A stretch of DNA of 64,000 nt from Hoylesella marshii DSM 16973 = JCM 13450 (GCF_000146675.1 NZ_GL397214.1:1743347-1807346); one strand, 5' to 3'. Counted from the stretch's first letter, positions 43,920 through 54,756 are shown. Numbers and translations are program-made. The notes: generated from the letters alone by a model not told the origin.

Positions 43920-46190
43920 ATGAAATACGTTGATGTCATACTCCCATTACCCTTGGAAGGCGTCTTTACCTATTCCGTGCCGGAAAAGCTGTCGGAAAAG
44001 GTGGGATTCGGTATGCGTGTAGTCGTACCTTTAGGACGTTCAAAAAGCTATACGGGCATCGTGGCAAGGACACACAATGAGAAACCGGCTTTTACGGTGA
44101 GACCTATTACAGAGGCGTTAGACAGCAAACCGGTGCTACTCGATAAGCAATACCGTTTATGGAATTGGATATCAGACTATTACATGTCACCTTTGGGCGA
44201 TGTATATAAGGCTGCACTGCCCTCGGGACTGAAGATGGAAGAGGGGTATAAACCTCGAATGGAAACCTATATTACGTTAGGCGAGAGGTTCAGAACCGAA
44301 CAAGCATTGCACGTAGCCATAGACATGCTTTCCAGAGCACAAAAACAACAACAGGTGTTTCTTGATTTTCTACGTCTTTCTCGCTGGGATACAATCGATG
44401 AAACGGGGAAAAATGAAGGAATTATCGAGATAACCCGAGAGGAACTGATGAATGCTTCTCACTGCTCATCGACCATCATCAAAGCATTGACAGACCGCCA
44501 TTTGCTGATTACCTACAAGCGTGAAGTGGGACGGTTAAGTAAGGGTGGAAGCTCACAGCTCGGCGAAATAAAACCGCTGACAAAGATACAGCAGGACGCA
44601 TACAACCAGACAGTGTTCCAATTCCTAAAGAAAGACGTGGTATTGCTGCACGGAGTAACATCGAGTGGCAAAACGGAACTGTATATCCATCTTATAAAAA
44701 AAACGCTGGAAGAGGGTAAACAGGTGCTCTACCTCTTGCCGGAAATTGCTCTGACAGTACAAATTACAAGTAGACTGCGCCATATCTTCGGCGAAGAATT
44801 AGGCATTTACCATTCTAAATACAGCGATGCCGAACGCGTAGAAATTTGGAATAAACAGCTGTCGGCTCATCCGTATGGAGTAATTTTAGGCGCAAGAAGT
44901 GCGCTTTTTCTTCCGTTTCATCGGTTGGGACTCGTGATTATAGACGAAGAGCATGAAACGTCTTTCAAGCAACAAGACCCCTCACCACGCTACCACGCCC
45001 GCAGCGCAGCCATTGTTTTGGCACAGATGTATGGAGCAAAAGTGCTGCTCGGTACAGCCACACCTTCGATGGAAAGTTATTATAACGCTGTGCAAGGAAA
45101 ATACGGATTGGTGAAACTCATGACAAGATACAAGGACATAGAGCTTCCGGAAATTGTAGTGGTAGACATCAAAGACCTCCGCCGACGAAAAATCATGCAA
45201 GGACTGTTATCACCATCCTTGCTGGCTGCGATACGAGAGGCACTGAATCGTGGCGAACAGGTAATCCTCTTCCAAAACAGAAGAGGCTTTGCACCGGTAG
45301 TGGAATGCCGTGTCTGTGGATGGACACCTAAGTGCACTAACTGCGATGTATCGCTGACCTTGCATAAAAACATGAACCAACTGACATGCCACTACTGCGG
45401 TTACACTTATCCTGTGCCAAAAGAATGTCCCTGTTGCGGTAGCTCTGAATTACACGGATATGGTTACGGGACGGAAAAAATAGAAGATACGATACGTGAA
45501 ATCTTCCCCGAAGCACGCGTAGCACGCATGGATTTGGACACAACACGCACCCGGAACGCCTACGAACGACTTATCAATGAGTTCTCGTCGGGCAAGACAA
45601 ACGTGCTGATAGGTACGCAAATGGTAAGTAAGGGCTTGGACTTTGAACATGTAAATGTAGTGGGAATCCTCGATGCCGACACGATGTTGAACTATCCGGA
45701 CTTCCGTGCATATGAGCACGCATTCATGATGATGGCTCAAGTAAGCGGACGGGCAGGACGCAAAGGCAAACGAGGAAGGGTGATTTTACAGACAAAAAAC
45801 CCCGAAATAGCTGTCATCGAACAGGTGGTTAGGAATGATTTCGATGCGTTTTCTACTGATTTGCTCGAAGAAAGACGACAATTCCACTATCCGCCTTTCT
45901 ATCATTTGATTTATGTGTACTTAAGACATAAACACGAAAATGTAGTGGAAACAGCAGCAATAGAAATGGGAGCTCGGCTCAGAGAGTGGTTCGGCGAACG
46001 GGTATTAGGCCCCGACAAACCGGCCATCGCTAAGGTAAAAACATTGTATATCCGTAAAATCGTGCTGAAATTAGAAAGAGGTATCGACGGGAAACGGGTG
46101 CGCCTTTACCTGAGAAAAGCACAGGAAGAAATGCTGAAAGACCCGAAATACGGTGCACTTACTGTGGTTTACGATGTAGACCCTATGTAA
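43920..46190 (+). CDS. priA: Primosomal protein N' (PriA helicase)
   Basis: PriA restarts stalled replication forks. The ATG at 43920 gives 756 residues starting MKYVDVILPLPLEGVFTYSV, the usual PriA opening. Upstream in-frame ATGs exist, but the extra residues are basic and non-conserved. The helicase motifs are LLHGVTSSGKTELYIHLI (Walker A), IIDEEH (DEEH box), GTATPSMES, and the zinc cluster CRVCGWTPKCTNCDVSL and CHYCGYTYPVPKECPCCGS. QVSGRAGRKGKRGRVILQT (motif VI) follows. It follows ribD after about 200 bases. Confidence 0.97.
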   Translation: MKYVDVILPLPLEGVFTYSVPEKLSEKVGFGMRVVVPLGRSKSYTGIVARTHNEKPAFTVRPITEALDSKPVLLDKQYRLWNWISDYYMSPLGDVYKAALPSGLKMEEGYKPRMETYITLGERFRTEQALHVAIDMLSRAQKQQQVFLDFLRLSRWDTIDETGKNEGIIEITREELMNASHCSSTIIKALTDRHLLITYKREVGRLSKGGSSQLGEIKPLTKIQQDAYNQTVFQFLKKDVVLLHGVTSSGKTELYIHLIKKTLEEGKQVLYLLPEIALTVQITSRLRHIFGEELGIYHSKYSDAERVEIWNKQLSAHPYGVILGARSALFLPFHRLGLVIIDEEHETSFKQQDPSPRYHARSAAIVLAQMYGAKVLLGTATPSMESYYNAVQGKYGLVKLMTRYKDIELPEIVVVDIKDLRRRKIMQGLLSPSLLAAIREALNRGEQVILFQNRRGFAPVVECRVCGWTPKCTNCDVSLTLHKNMNQLTCHYCGYTYPVPKECPCCGSSELHGYGYGTEKIEDTIREIFPEARVARMDLDTTRTRNAYERLINEFSSGKTNVLIGTQMVSKGLDFEHVNVVGILDADTMLNYPDFRAYEHAFMMMAQVSGRAGRKGKRGRVILQTKNPEIAVIEQVVRNDFDAFSTDLLEERRQFHYPPFYHLIYVYLRHKHENVVETAAIEMGARLREWFGERVLGPDKPAIAKVKTLYIRKIVLKLERGIDGKRVRLYLRKAQEEMLKDPKYGALTVVYDVDPM

Positions 46191-46210
46191 ATGAAATGAA
46201 AAAAGATACA

Positions 46211-46252
46211 AAGAAAACGTCCATCGGGGAAGTTCCCGATGGACGTTTTCTT
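46211..46252. terminator. Bidirectional terminator between priA and frdB
   Basis: A perfect 18-bp stem AAGAAAACGTCCATCGGG / CCCGATGGACGTTTTCTT with a six-base loop lies between convergent genes. It can end transcription from both sides. Confidence 0.9.
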
Positions 46253-46278
46253 AATGAATCATTGCCGATTGGCAAGTA

Positions 46279-47040
46279 TCAGTCGTTGAGTTTTGCAACG
46301 ATAAACTCGCGATTCAACCGTGCAATATTGGCAATCGTTTCGTTCTTAGGACATTCGGCCTCACAAGCACGCGTGTTGGTGCAGTTTCCGAAACCTAACT
46401 CTTCCATGCGCATAACCATGCTCTTGGCACGTTTGGCTGCCTCGGGACGCCCCTGTGGCAGGAGTGCAAGTTGGCTAACCTTGGAACTAACGAAAAGCAT
46501 AGCAGAACCATTCTTACATGCTGCTACGCAGGCAGCACAGCCAATGCAGCTTGCACAGTCCATCGCTTCGTCGGCATTCTCCTTCGGTATGAGAATAGCA
46601 TTTGCATCTTGAGGCTGTCCGGTGCGTACACTGGTATAACCACCAGCTTGTATAATCTTGTCGAAAGCTCCACGATCAACCATGCAATCCTTAATAACGG
46701 GGAAAGCAGCAGAACGCCATGGCTCGACGGTAATTACATCTCCATCTTTGAAACGACGCATATAAAGCTGACAGGTGGTAGCACCCGTAGCCGGACCATG
46801 AGGATGTCCATTGATATAAAGCGAACACATGCCGCAGATACCTTCGCGACAATCATGGTCGAAGACAAAAGGCTCCTTGTTATCTTCAATCAATTGCTCG
46901 TTGAGAATATCCAACATTTCGAGGAAAGAAGTATCTCCGGGGATGTCTTTCATCTCGAAAGAATCGAAATAACCTTTGGCTTTGGGGCCGTTCTGACGCC
47001 AAACTTTCAGCGTGAAACTTATATTTTTATCCATTGTCAT
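46279..47040 (-). CDS. frdB: Fumarate reductase/succinate dehydrogenase iron-sulfur subunit
   Basis: FrdB carries electrons from the cytochrome b subunit to the flavin. The 253 residues show the 2Fe-2S cysteines CREGICGMC with a later C in GATTC, and the two further clusters [14 protein letters not shown] and [14 protein letters not shown]. The domain order and length match the B subunit of the diheme type B enzymes. It is the last gene of frdCAB, 139 bases after frdA. Confidence 0.96.
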   Translation of the reverse strand: MTMDKNISFTLKVWRQNGPKAKGYFDSFEMKDIPGDTSFLEMLDILNEQLIEDNKEPFVFDHDCREGICGMCSLYINGHPHGPATGATTCQLYMRRFKDGDVITVEPWRSAAFPVIKDCMVDRGAFDKIIQAGGYTSVRTGQPQDANAILIPKENADEAMDCASCIGCAACVAACKNGSAMLFVSSKVSQLALLPQGRPEAAKRAKSMVMRMEELGFGNCTNTRACEAECPKNETIANIARLNREFIVAKLND

Positions 47041-47179
47041 TAAGTTTTAATCGTTACATCATGCAGGATTTTCCATGTCAGAGGCTGCGATTTGTCGGTA
47101 TATCGTATCTCCGATAAAGAGAGAATGCTCAAAATAACAACCATTTGAAAAGAGAAATCCTTTCATCCATGATGATGTG

Positions 47180-49126
47180 TTATGATTTATAGTTACGTGT
47201 CTGTACCTTAATATACTGATAGTCGAGGTTTTCTTTCAGAAGCTCGGGCTTCTCGTCATCAGAGCCGGCATACTTCCAACAGGAAACATACATGTAATGT
47301 TCGTCATCGCGTTTGGCCTCGCCCTCTTCTGTCTGGTACTCTTCACGGAAATGTCCGCCACAGCTCTCGTTGCGCTCAATGGCATCATAAGCCATGAGTT
47401 CACCCATGATAATGAAGTCGCGCAAATGGATGGCTTTATCAAGTTCTACATTCAGACCTTCTTTCTCACCCGGAATACGAACACGGGAGAAGAATTCCTT
47501 ACGCAGCTCCTTCAGCTCAACAAGTGCTTCTTGGAGACCTTGGAGATTACGGGCCATGCCCACTTTATTCCAAAGAATACCGTAAAGACGTTTGTGAAGA
47601 GTGTCTACACTGAGGTCTCCCTTAATGTTGTAAAGTTGATCGATTTCGGCCTGAACTTTCTTTTCGGCTTCCACAAACTCAGGAAGATCGGTAGAAAAGC
47701 GCGGTACAGAAATCTGGTCACTTAAGTAATTCTGCAATGTATAAGGAATGACATAATAACCATCGGCAAGTCCTTGCATGAGCGCAGACGCTCCAAGACG
47801 GTTGGCTCCGTGGTCGGAGAAGTTACATTCGCCAAGAGCAAAGAGTCCCTGAATAGAGGTTTGTAACTCATAATCGACCCAAATTCCACCCATGGTATAG
47901 TGAATGGCGGGGTAAATCATCATGGGATTTTCATACGGGGAAACATCCGTAATTTCCTCATACATATCGAATAGGTTGCCATAACGTTGGCCGACAACAT
48001 CTTTGCCCAAACGGTTGATGGCTTCGGAGAAATCAAGGAAGACAGCAAGGCCGGTGTTGTTTACGCCAAATCCCTTGTCGCAACGTTCTTTGGCTGCACG
48101 TGAAGCCACGTCGCGAGGTACGAGGTTGCCGAATGCAGGGTAACGACGCTCCAGATAATAGTCGCGGTCTTCTTCGGGAATATCACGGCCTTGAAGCGTT
48201 CCGGCCTGAAGTTTCTTGGCGTCCTCCAACTTCTTTGGCACCCAAATACGTCCGTCATTACGCAGAGACTCGGACATCAATGTCAGCTTAGATTGCTTGT
48301 CGCCATGCACGGGAATACAAGTAGGATGTATTTGAACGTAAGCGGGATTTGCAAAATATGCCCCCTTACGATAGCATGCTATGGCAGCAGTACAGTTGCA
48401 ACCCATGGCATTCGTAGAAAGGAAATAAGCATTTCCATAACCTCCGGTGGCAATACATACGGCATGAGCGGCAAAGCGTTCGAGCTTACCGGTTACCAAA
48501 TTCTTGGCAATAATACCACGGGCACGACCATCGATGATAACGAGGTCTTCCATCTCATAACGTGTATAGAGCTTTACTGTGCCTTCTTCTACCTGACGGC
48601 TGAGTGCCGAATAAGCACCGAGAAGAAGTTGCTGACCGGTTTGACCCTTAGCGTAAAACGTGCGACTTACCTGTGCTCCACCAAAAGAACGGTTGGCTAA
48701 CATGCCTCCGTACTCACGTGCAAAAGGAACGCCTTGTGCTACACATTGGTCGATAATCGCGGCACTGACTTCTGCAAGACGATAAACATTGGCCTCACGG
48801 GCGCGGTAGTCACCTCCTTTAATCGTATCATAAAAGAGTCGATAAACAGAGTCGCCATCGTTCTGGTAATTCTTAGCGGCATTGATACCTCCCTGAGCGG
48901 CAATAGAGTGAGCACGTCGGGGCGAATCCTGAATGCAGAAATTCAATACACGGAAACCCATTTCGCCCAATGAGGCAGCAGCACTTGCACCGGCAAGACC
49001 CGTTCCTACGACGATAATATCCAGCTTACGCTTGTTTGCAGGGTTTACAAGTTTCTGATGAGCTTTATAATTAGTCCACTTCTCAGCTAATGCGCCTTCG
49101 GGAATCTTAGAATCTATTTGTACCAT
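47180..49126 (-). CDS. frdA: Fumarate reductase/succinate dehydrogenase flavoprotein subunit
   Basis: FrdA holds covalent FAD and reduces fumarate to succinate. The 648 residues contain [20 protein letters not shown] (FAD binding), the FAD-linking region [36 protein letters not shown] (active-site loop), and [20 protein letters not shown] with [21 protein letters not shown]. At 648 residues it is of the longer kind found in type B enzymes. In an anaerobe it mainly runs toward succinate. Confidence 0.97.
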   Translation of the reverse strand: MVQIDSKIPEGALAEKWTNYKAHQKLVNPANKRKLDIIVVGTGLAGASAAASLGEMGFRVLNFCIQDSPRRAHSIAAQGGINAAKNYQNDGDSVYRLFYDTIKGGDYRAREANVYRLAEVSAAIIDQCVAQGVPFAREYGGMLANRSFGGAQVSRTFYAKGQTGQQLLLGAYSALSRQVEEGTVKLYTRYEMEDLVIIDGRARGIIAKNLVTGKLERFAAHAVCIATGGYGNAYFLSTNAMGCNCTAAIACYRKGAYFANPAYVQIHPTCIPVHGDKQSKLTLMSESLRNDGRIWVPKKLEDAKKLQAGTLQGRDIPEEDRDYYLERRYPAFGNLVPRDVASRAAKERCDKGFGVNNTGLAVFLDFSEAINRLGKDVVGQRYGNLFDMYEEITDVSPYENPMMIYPAIHYTMGGIWVDYELQTSIQGLFALGECNFSDHGANRLGASALMQGLADGYYVIPYTLQNYLSDQISVPRFSTDLPEFVEAEKKVQAEIDQLYNIKGDLSVDTLHKRLYGILWNKVGMARNLQGLQEALVELKELRKEFFSRVRIPGEKEGLNVELDKAIHLRDFIIMGELMAYDAIERNESCGGHFREEYQTEEGEAKRDDEHYMYVSCWKYAGSDDEKPELLKENLDYQYIKVQTRNYKS

Positions 49127-49163
49127 ATTATTATTTGTTTAAGGTATTAAAGTGAAGTGAGGA

Positions 49164-49850
49164 TTAAACATAACAACAAAGGCTGGGTGCACATTTGCAA
49201 GCAAACGCCAATATAACGATGAGGAATCCTAACATGAGGAATGTGGTATAAACGATTCCTATCATCTTCCAGCGGTTGAACCAAACCTTTCCGCTTACGC
49301 CCAAAGTTTGCATAGAACTCCAGAATCCGTGAGAGAGGTGGAACCAAAGGGCTACAATCCAAATCACATAAAGAACGACATAAACAGGATTAGCGAAAGT
49401 GTCTTTGATGTAAGCAAAACCATCTGCGGGATGGAACTTTGCTTCAAAGCCTACAATCTCAGCAAACATCATGTTATACCAGAAATTGAATAAATGGAGC
49501 AAAAGACCCAAACAGATAATCAAACCCAGAACAAGCATGTTCTTAGATGCCCATTCTACTTTCGGGTCAGATGCCGTAATGGCATACCGTTCATTACCTC
49601 TCGCCTTACGATTTTGTGCCGTCAAGATGAAAGCATAAACGATATGAATGACCGTAAGTGCAGCCAATGCCAACGTAGCAACAACTGCATACCAATTAGC
49701 ACCCAGGAATTCACAAACCATATTATAGGCTTCTCCCGAAAAAAGTGCCACGATGTTCATTGACATGTGGAACGTCAAGAACAGGATAAGCGCAATACCG
49801 GTAACAGACATCACGACTTTCCTACCAATAGATGAATTGATTAACCACAT
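49164..49850 (-). CDS. frdC: Fumarate reductase/succinate dehydrogenase cytochrome b subunit
   Basis: This single membrane subunit of 228 residues has five hydrophobic helices and fits the type B (Wolinella/Bacteroides) cytochrome b family with two hemes. Histidines placed in helices (LFLTFHMSMNIVALF, HIVYAFIL, LLHLFNFWY, WFHLSHGFWSSM) are likely heme ligands. Menaquinol delivers electrons here. It is first in frdCAB; the gap to frdA is 37 bases. The 5' leader is long (about 130 bases). Confidence 0.94.
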   Translation of the reverse strand: MWLINSSIGRKVVMSVTGIALILFLTFHMSMNIVALFSGEAYNMVCEFLGANWYAVVATLALAALTVIHIVYAFILTAQNRKARGNERYAITASDPKVEWASKNMLVLGLIICLGLLLHLFNFWYNMMFAEIVGFEAKFHPADGFAYIKDTFANPVYVVLYVIWIVALWFHLSHGFWSSMQTLGVSGKVWFNRWKMIGIVYTTFLMLGFLIVILAFACKCAPSLCCYV

Positions 49851-49981
49851 AAATGATTAAGATTTAAATATTTAAATGTTAGAAATTATTTTTATTTTCT
49901 ATTGTCATCAAGGTTTCATCATGCGATTGTCAAAGGTGCGGAATACCTATTGTTAGGTATAGAGGTACTACGCAGACGCTG

Positions 49982-50012
49982 CAAAAATACTATATTTTAA
50001 TGATAAATCAAA
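49982..50012 (-). promoter_or_regulatory. Promoter of frdCAB
   Basis: Minus-strand -7 box TATTTTTG (49982-49989) and -33 TTTG (50009-50012) with a 19-base spacer. It lies in the gap shared with mnmG. The leader contains a small TACCTA/TAGGTA hairpin. Confidence 0.7.
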
Positions 50013-50043
50013 GCATTTCTAATAAAAATTCGATTTAATTTGT

Positions 50044-50051
50044 TACTTTTG
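50044..50051 (+). promoter_or_regulatory. -7 box of mnmG
   Basis: TACTTTTG, 21 bases before the mnmG ATG, in a string almost identical to the pta promoter. Confidence 0.65.
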
Positions 50052-50072
50052 CGGAGAAATATTTTGGTGTGA

Positions 50073-51944
50073 ATGAAATTCTATTACGATGTCCTTGTTA
50101 TAGGAGGCGGACATGCCGGCTGTGAAGCTGCAACTGCATCTGCCAACATGGGTGCAACTACATGTCTGATTACTATGGATATGAACAAAATTGCACAGAT
50201 GAGTTGCAACCCTGCTATAGGGGGAATTGCAAAGGGACAAATCGTACGGGAAATAGATGCCTTAGGTGGACAGATGGGCTTGGTAACCGATGCTACTGCC
50301 ATCCAATTCCGCATGCTCAACCGTTCTAAAGGTCCGGCGATGTGGAGTCCGCGTGCCCAATGTGACCGCGAAAGGTTTATTTGGGAATGGAGAAGCATCT
50401 TGGATCACACCCCGAACCTCGATATTTGGCAAGATCAAGCCGAAGAACTTATTGTAAAAAATCATACAGCTGTAGGCGTCCGTACAATGTGGGGTGCCGA
50501 GATGTTTGCCAAAAGTATCGTTATTACCGCAGGAACGTTTCTCAACGGTGTGATGCACATCGGTAAAACGCAGGTTCAAGGCGGACGTCTCGCAGAACCG
50601 GCAGTACTGAAATTCAGCGAAAGTATTACGCAACACGGCATTCGAAAAGGGCGAATGAAAACAGGAACACCCGTCCGTCTCGATAAGCGCTCCATACATT
50701 TTGAAGATACAGAAATACAAAAAGGAGAATCAGACTTCCATCAATTCAGCTTTATTGGCAAGCCCCGAAAATTGAATCAGCTGCCTTGCTGGACATTCTA
50801 TACCACCCCTCAATCCCACGAAGTGCTCCGCTTGGGGTTAAAAGATTCACCATTATATAATGGACAAATACAAAGTATCGGCCCAAGGTACTGCCCTTCC
50901 ATTGAGACAAAGCTCATCACATTTCCTGATAAACAACAACATCCGCTTTTCTTAGAACCCGAAGGAGAGACAACCAATGAGATGTATCTCAATGGTTTCT
51001 CATCTAGTATGCCCATGGAAGTACAGATTGAGGCATTGCACCAAATTCCCGCACTTCGCGAAGCAAAGATATATCGCCCGGGTTACGCAATAGAATACGA
51101 TTATTTCGACCCAATTCAACTCACACACTCCTTGGAATCAAAGGTAATCAGCGGTCTTTTCTTCGCCGGACAGGTAAATGGAACAACCGGTTACGAAGAG
51201 GCGGGAGGACAAGGGCTTGTTGCCGGTATCAATGCAGCTATTCATTGCAATAATGGTACACCTTTTATTATGCATCGCGATGAATCTTATATTGGAGTGC
51301 TTATCGACGATTTAGTAACAAAAGGCGTAGATGAACCTTATAGAATGTTTACTTCGCGCGCCGAATATCGTATCCTTTTGCGACAGGACGACGCAGATGC
51401 AAGGCTCACGGAACGTGCTTATCATTTAGGAATAGCAAAGAGAGAACGATACGATTACTGGCAAGAAAAGAGAGAGAACATTCAAAAGATTCTCAGTTTC
51501 TGCGAAAAGACGTCCTTAAAAGCAAAAGATATTAACTCTGCCTTAGAAAGAATTGGTACAACACCCATTCAGAGAAGTGCTAAGATAATAGACTTAATCG
51601 CCCGACCGCAAGTAAGTTTGAATGCAATAGGAAGCATCATCCCGGAACTCAACGATATACTGAATGCACCGAAAAACAGAAAAGAAGAAATCATTGAGGC
51701 TACAGAAATTCAAATCAAATACAGAGGCTATGTGGAACGAGAGCGAATCATTGCCGAAAAGATGCATCGGCTTGAAAACATCAAGATCAAAGACAGATTC
51801 AATTATATGGAAATGAATCAACTCGCGACAGAAGCCCGACAAAAGTTACAGAACATAAATCCCGAAACGTTGGCACAGGCAAGTCGCATCCCGGGAGTTT
51901 CCCCCAGCGACATCAACGTACTGCTTGTGTTGCTTGGAAGATAA
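50073..51944 (+). CDS. mnmG: tRNA uridine-5-carboxymethylaminomethyl modification enzyme MnmG
   Basis: MnmG (GidA) works with MnmE to modify U34 of certain tRNAs. The 623-residue flavoprotein shows VLVIGGGHAGCEAATASANMG (FAD), MSCNPAIGGIAKGQIVREIDALGG, GTFLNGVMHIG, GLFFAGQVNGTTGYEEAGGQG and the C-terminal helical domain (EIIEATEIQIKYRGYVERE). Two parS-like sites lie just downstream, flanking apt. In many bacteria mnmG sits near the replication origin. Confidence 0.98.
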   Translation: MKFYYDVLVIGGGHAGCEAATASANMGATTCLITMDMNKIAQMSCNPAIGGIAKGQIVREIDALGGQMGLVTDATAIQFRMLNRSKGPAMWSPRAQCDRERFIWEWRSILDHTPNLDIWQDQAEELIVKNHTAVGVRTMWGAEMFAKSIVITAGTFLNGVMHIGKTQVQGGRLAEPAVLKFSESITQHGIRKGRMKTGTPVRLDKRSIHFEDTEIQKGESDFHQFSFIGKPRKLNQLPCWTFYTTPQSHEVLRLGLKDSPLYNGQIQSIGPRYCPSIETKLITFPDKQQHPLFLEPEGETTNEMYLNGFSSSMPMEVQIEALHQIPALREAKIYRPGYAIEYDYFDPIQLTHSLESKVISGLFFAGQVNGTTGYEEAGGQGLVAGINAAIHCNNGTPFIMHRDESYIGVLIDDLVTKGVDEPYRMFTSRAEYRILLRQDDADARLTERAYHLGIAKRERYDYWQEKRENIQKILSFCEKTSLKAKDINSALERIGTTPIQRSAKIIDLIARPQVSLNAIGSIIPELNDILNAPKNRKEEIIEATEIQIKYRGYVERERIIAEKMHRLENIKIKDRFNYMEMNQLATEARQKLQNINPETLAQASRIPGVSPSDINVLLVLLGR

Positions 51945-51966
51945 AAAGTACTATCACAAAAACACG

Positions 51967-51980
51967 GTTTCACGTGAAAC
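51967..51980. promoter_or_regulatory. parS-like site 1 (between mnmG and apt)
   Basis: The perfect palindrome GTTTCACGTGAAAC equals the conserved core of the chromosomal ParB site TGTTTCACGTGAAACA. Outside the core only the first base differs (G for T). It sits 22 bases past the mnmG stop. Confidence 0.8.
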
Positions 51981-52015
51981 AAAACCATCATAATCAAAAG
52001 TATAAAACATTGAAA

Positions 52016-52546
52016 ATGAATAACAAAACATTATTAAAGAACTTGAGATGTATTCCCGACTTCCCTATCAAAGGTGTCAACTTTAGAGACGTGACCACAC
52101 TTTTCAAGAGTGCGGAATGCCTTCGTATCATGAACGAAGAGCTTTACGAACTTTACAAAGACAAAGGGATTACAAAAATTGTAGGAATAGAAAGCCGCGG
52201 ATTCGTCATGTCTTCCGCACTCGCTCTTAAGCTCCGTGCAGGCATTGTCTTGTGTCGCAAGCCCGGAAAGTTACCTTGCGAAACCATACAAGAGACCTAT
52301 ACCAAAGAATATGGTACCGACACGATAGAGATTCACAAAGATGCTATTAACGAAAACGACACCATCTTACTTCACGACGACCTGCTTGCTACTGGCGGAA
52401 CAATGAAAGCAGCCTATGATTTAGTAAAGAAGTTCAACCCAAAGAAAATCTATGTCAATTTTATCATTGAATTGGTAAACGAAGATTTGAATGGTCGCGC
52501 TGCTTTTGATGCCGGCACTCAAATAGACACTCTTATTCAAATATAA
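52016..52546 (+). CDS. apt: Adenine phosphoribosyltransferase
   Basis: Apt salvages adenine to AMP with PRPP. From ATG 52016 it has 176 residues: LRCIPDFPIKGVNFRDVTTLF at the N-terminus, GIESRGFVMSSALALKL, VLCRKPGKLP and the PRPP loop LLHDDLLATGGTMKAAYDL. An upstream in-frame ATG at 51974 would run through the parS-like site, so I prefer the inner start. It lies between mnmG and uvrC with a parS-like site on each side. Confidence 0.96.
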   Translation: MNNKTLLKNLRCIPDFPIKGVNFRDVTTLFKSAECLRIMNEELYELYKDKGITKIVGIESRGFVMSSALALKLRAGIVLCRKPGKLPCETIQETYTKEYGTDTIEIHKDAINENDTILLHDDLLATGGTMKAAYDLVKKFNPKKIYVNFIIELVNEDLNGRAAFDAGTQIDTLIQI

Positions 52547-52684
52547 GACAAAAGAAGTACCACACATGCTTATACACTCCTCCCCCACACCCTTTCCTCT
52601 GCACCTTTCTTATATAAAGAGAATGGAACATGGAAAGTGTTGTGAAGGGAAGTACATAATGGAATATATATAACGCCCCTACAC

Positions 52685-52698
52685 GTTTCACGTGAAAC
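52685..52698. promoter_or_regulatory. parS-like site 2 (between apt and uvrC)
   Basis: A second perfect GTTTCACGTGAAAC, with only the leading base differing from the 16-mer consensus (C for T). It is 718 bp from site 1. I found no third copy by eye in the window. Confidence 0.8.
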
Positions 52699-52740
52699 AA
52701 GCAAATAGCTAACACGTTTACAGAAAGGGATTTAGCTGCA

Positions 52741-54588
52741 ATGCCTCAAAAGGAAAAAGAGAATCGGCTGGAACGTCTGAGGGAAATCGTTCAGAGCTTA
52801 CCCAACATGCCCGGGAGCTATCAGTTTTACGATAGCTCTCATACCATTATATATATAGGGAAAGCAAAAGATTTGAAGAAACGGGTGGCCTCTTATTTCC
52901 GCAAAGAGGTGGATCGGTACAAGACAAAGGTACTTGTGAGCAAGATTCAGGACATTAGTTATACGGTTGTCAATACCGAAGAAGATGCCCTCCTCTTAGA
53001 AAACAATCTCATCAAGAAGTACAATCCCCGTTATAATGTTCTGCTGAAAGACGGAAAGACCTATCCGTCCATCTGTATTACCAATGAGTTCTTCCCCCGA
53101 ATCTTTAAGACTCGTACTATCAACAAGAAGCTCGGCACGTATTATGGCCCGTATAGTTACGTCGGTTCCATGCATGCCGCCCTTGACTTGATTAACAAAC
53201 TCTATAAACCTCGTACCTGTCGATTCCCCATTACACAAGAAGGCATCCTCAAAAAGAAATACAAGCCCTGTTTAAAATACCACATTCAAAACTGCGATGC
53301 CCCATGTATTGCTAAGCAAACCCATGAAGAATATCTCGCCAACATTGCCCAAGCGCGGGAAATTCTCAAAGGCAACACACGTGAAGTAAGCAAATATCTC
53401 TACAACGAAATGCAGCAGAAGGCTTCCGAACTCAAATTTGAAGAAGCCGAAGAGCTAAAGAAGAAATATCTGATTATCAAGAATTTCTGTGAAAAAAGCG
53501 AAGTCGTGAGTCATACTATCACCGACATCGATGTCTTTTCCATTGCCAATGATACCAATAAAAAGAACGCTTACATCAACTACATACACGTAAAAAACGG
53601 TGTTATCAATCAAAGTTTCACCTTCGAATACAAACGAAAATTAGACGAAAGCGATACCCATTTACTGCTGATGGCCATTCCCGAAATACGCGAACGCTTC
53701 CACAGCACAGCACGAGAAATCCTCGTTCCGCTCGAGATAGATTGGAAAATAAAAGATGCTCTCTTCGTTATTCCAAAGTCAGGAGATAAGAAACGGTTGC
53801 TCGATCTCTCCGAAATGAACTGCAAGCAATATCAGTTCGACCGGCTTAAGCAGGCAGAGAAGCTCAATCCCGAGCAGAAATTAGTACGATTAATGAAAGA
53901 GTTGCAAGAGAAGCTCAAACTCCCCAACATTCCCTACCACATCGAATGTTTCGACAACTCCAACATTTCAGGAACCAATGCTGTGGCCGGATGTGTCGTT
54001 TTCAAAGGCTTTAAACCCTCGAAGAAAGACTATCGCCGCTACAACATCAAGACCGTAGAAGGTCCCAACGACTATGCTTCCATGCAAGAGGTGGTCTATC
54101 GGCGTTATTCCCGTATGCTCGAAGAGGGAAGTACACTGCCCCATCTTATTATTACCGATGGAGGAAAGGGACAGATGGAGGTCGTCAGAACGGTCATTGA
54201 AGACCAATTAGGCCTTTCCATTCCTATTGCAGGATTGGCAAAAGACAACCGCCACCGCACCAATGAACTCCTTTGCGGCTTTCCCCCGCAAACCGTTGCC
54301 CTGAAAGTAAACAGCGAACTCTTCCACAAACTTACACAGATACAAGACGAGGTTCACCGTTATGCCATTACCTTTCATAGAGAAAAGCGCAGTAAAAACG
54401 CTTTACACTCCGAACTTGACCAAATTAAAGGTATTGGCAGCAAAACCCGTGATGCCCTATTGGGGAGTTTGAGAAGCGTGGAAAGCATAAAAGAAGCAAA
54501 TATTCAAACACTTACAAAGATTATAGGACAAGCAAAAGCCCACCTTGTCTACCAATATTTTCACGAAGAAACGGCAGAAACTCAATAA
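52741..54588 (+). CDS. uvrC: Excinuclease ABC subunit C
   Basis: UvrC makes both incisions in nucleotide excision repair. The 615 residues show the GIY-YIG nuclease (LPNMPGSYQFYDSSHTIIYIGKA, with KNLKKRVASYF-like follow-up), a UvrB-binding UVR motif near residue 205-245, the RNase-H-like endonuclease region (HIECFDNSNISGTNAVAGCV, LIITDGGKGQ) and a C-terminal HhH (IKGIGSKTRDALLGSLRSVE). The coding strand is C-rich relative to G, unlike genes at 29-46 kb. Confidence 0.97.
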   Translation: MPQKEKENRLERLREIVQSLPNMPGSYQFYDSSHTIIYIGKAKDLKKRVASYFRKEVDRYKTKVLVSKIQDISYTVVNTEEDALLLENNLIKKYNPRYNVLLKDGKTYPSICITNEFFPRIFKTRTINKKLGTYYGPYSYVGSMHAALDLINKLYKPRTCRFPITQEGILKKKYKPCLKYHIQNCDAPCIAKQTHEEYLANIAQAREILKGNTREVSKYLYNEMQQKASELKFEEAEELKKKYLIIKNFCEKSEVVSHTITDIDVFSIANDTNKKNAYINYIHVKNGVINQSFTFEYKRKLDESDTHLLLMAIPEIRERFHSTAREILVPLEIDWKIKDALFVIPKSGDKKRLLDLSEMNCKQYQFDRLKQAEKLNPEQKLVRLMKELQEKLKLPNIPYHIECFDNSNISGTNAVAGCVVFKGFKPSKKDYRRYNIKTVEGPNDYASMQEVVYRRYSRMLEEGSTLPHLIITDGGKGQMEVVRTVIEDQLGLSIPIAGLAKDNRHRTNELLCGFPPQTVALKVNSELFHKLTQIQDEVHRYAITFHREKRSKNALHSELDQIKGIGSKTRDALLGSLRSVESIKEANIQTLTKIIGQAKAHLVYQYFHEETAETQ

Positions 54589-54756
54589 ATTAAGCTATCT
54601 TTGTAAAATCATCATTTCGTCGTTTCATGTTCAATCACATAAAGAATATAAATCCATTCGTAAGATGGAGAATGTAAAAATACTTACACATTCCACAACA
54701 TTCCCCACAAATCACCCCACCCGTCGCACCGTTGTAACCCATAGCAACTGCCCATC

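Noticed and set aside
47041..47179. Small RNA or regulatory element in the frdA-frdB gap
   Set aside because: 139 bases with only weak pairing and no promoter; nothing to support a feature.
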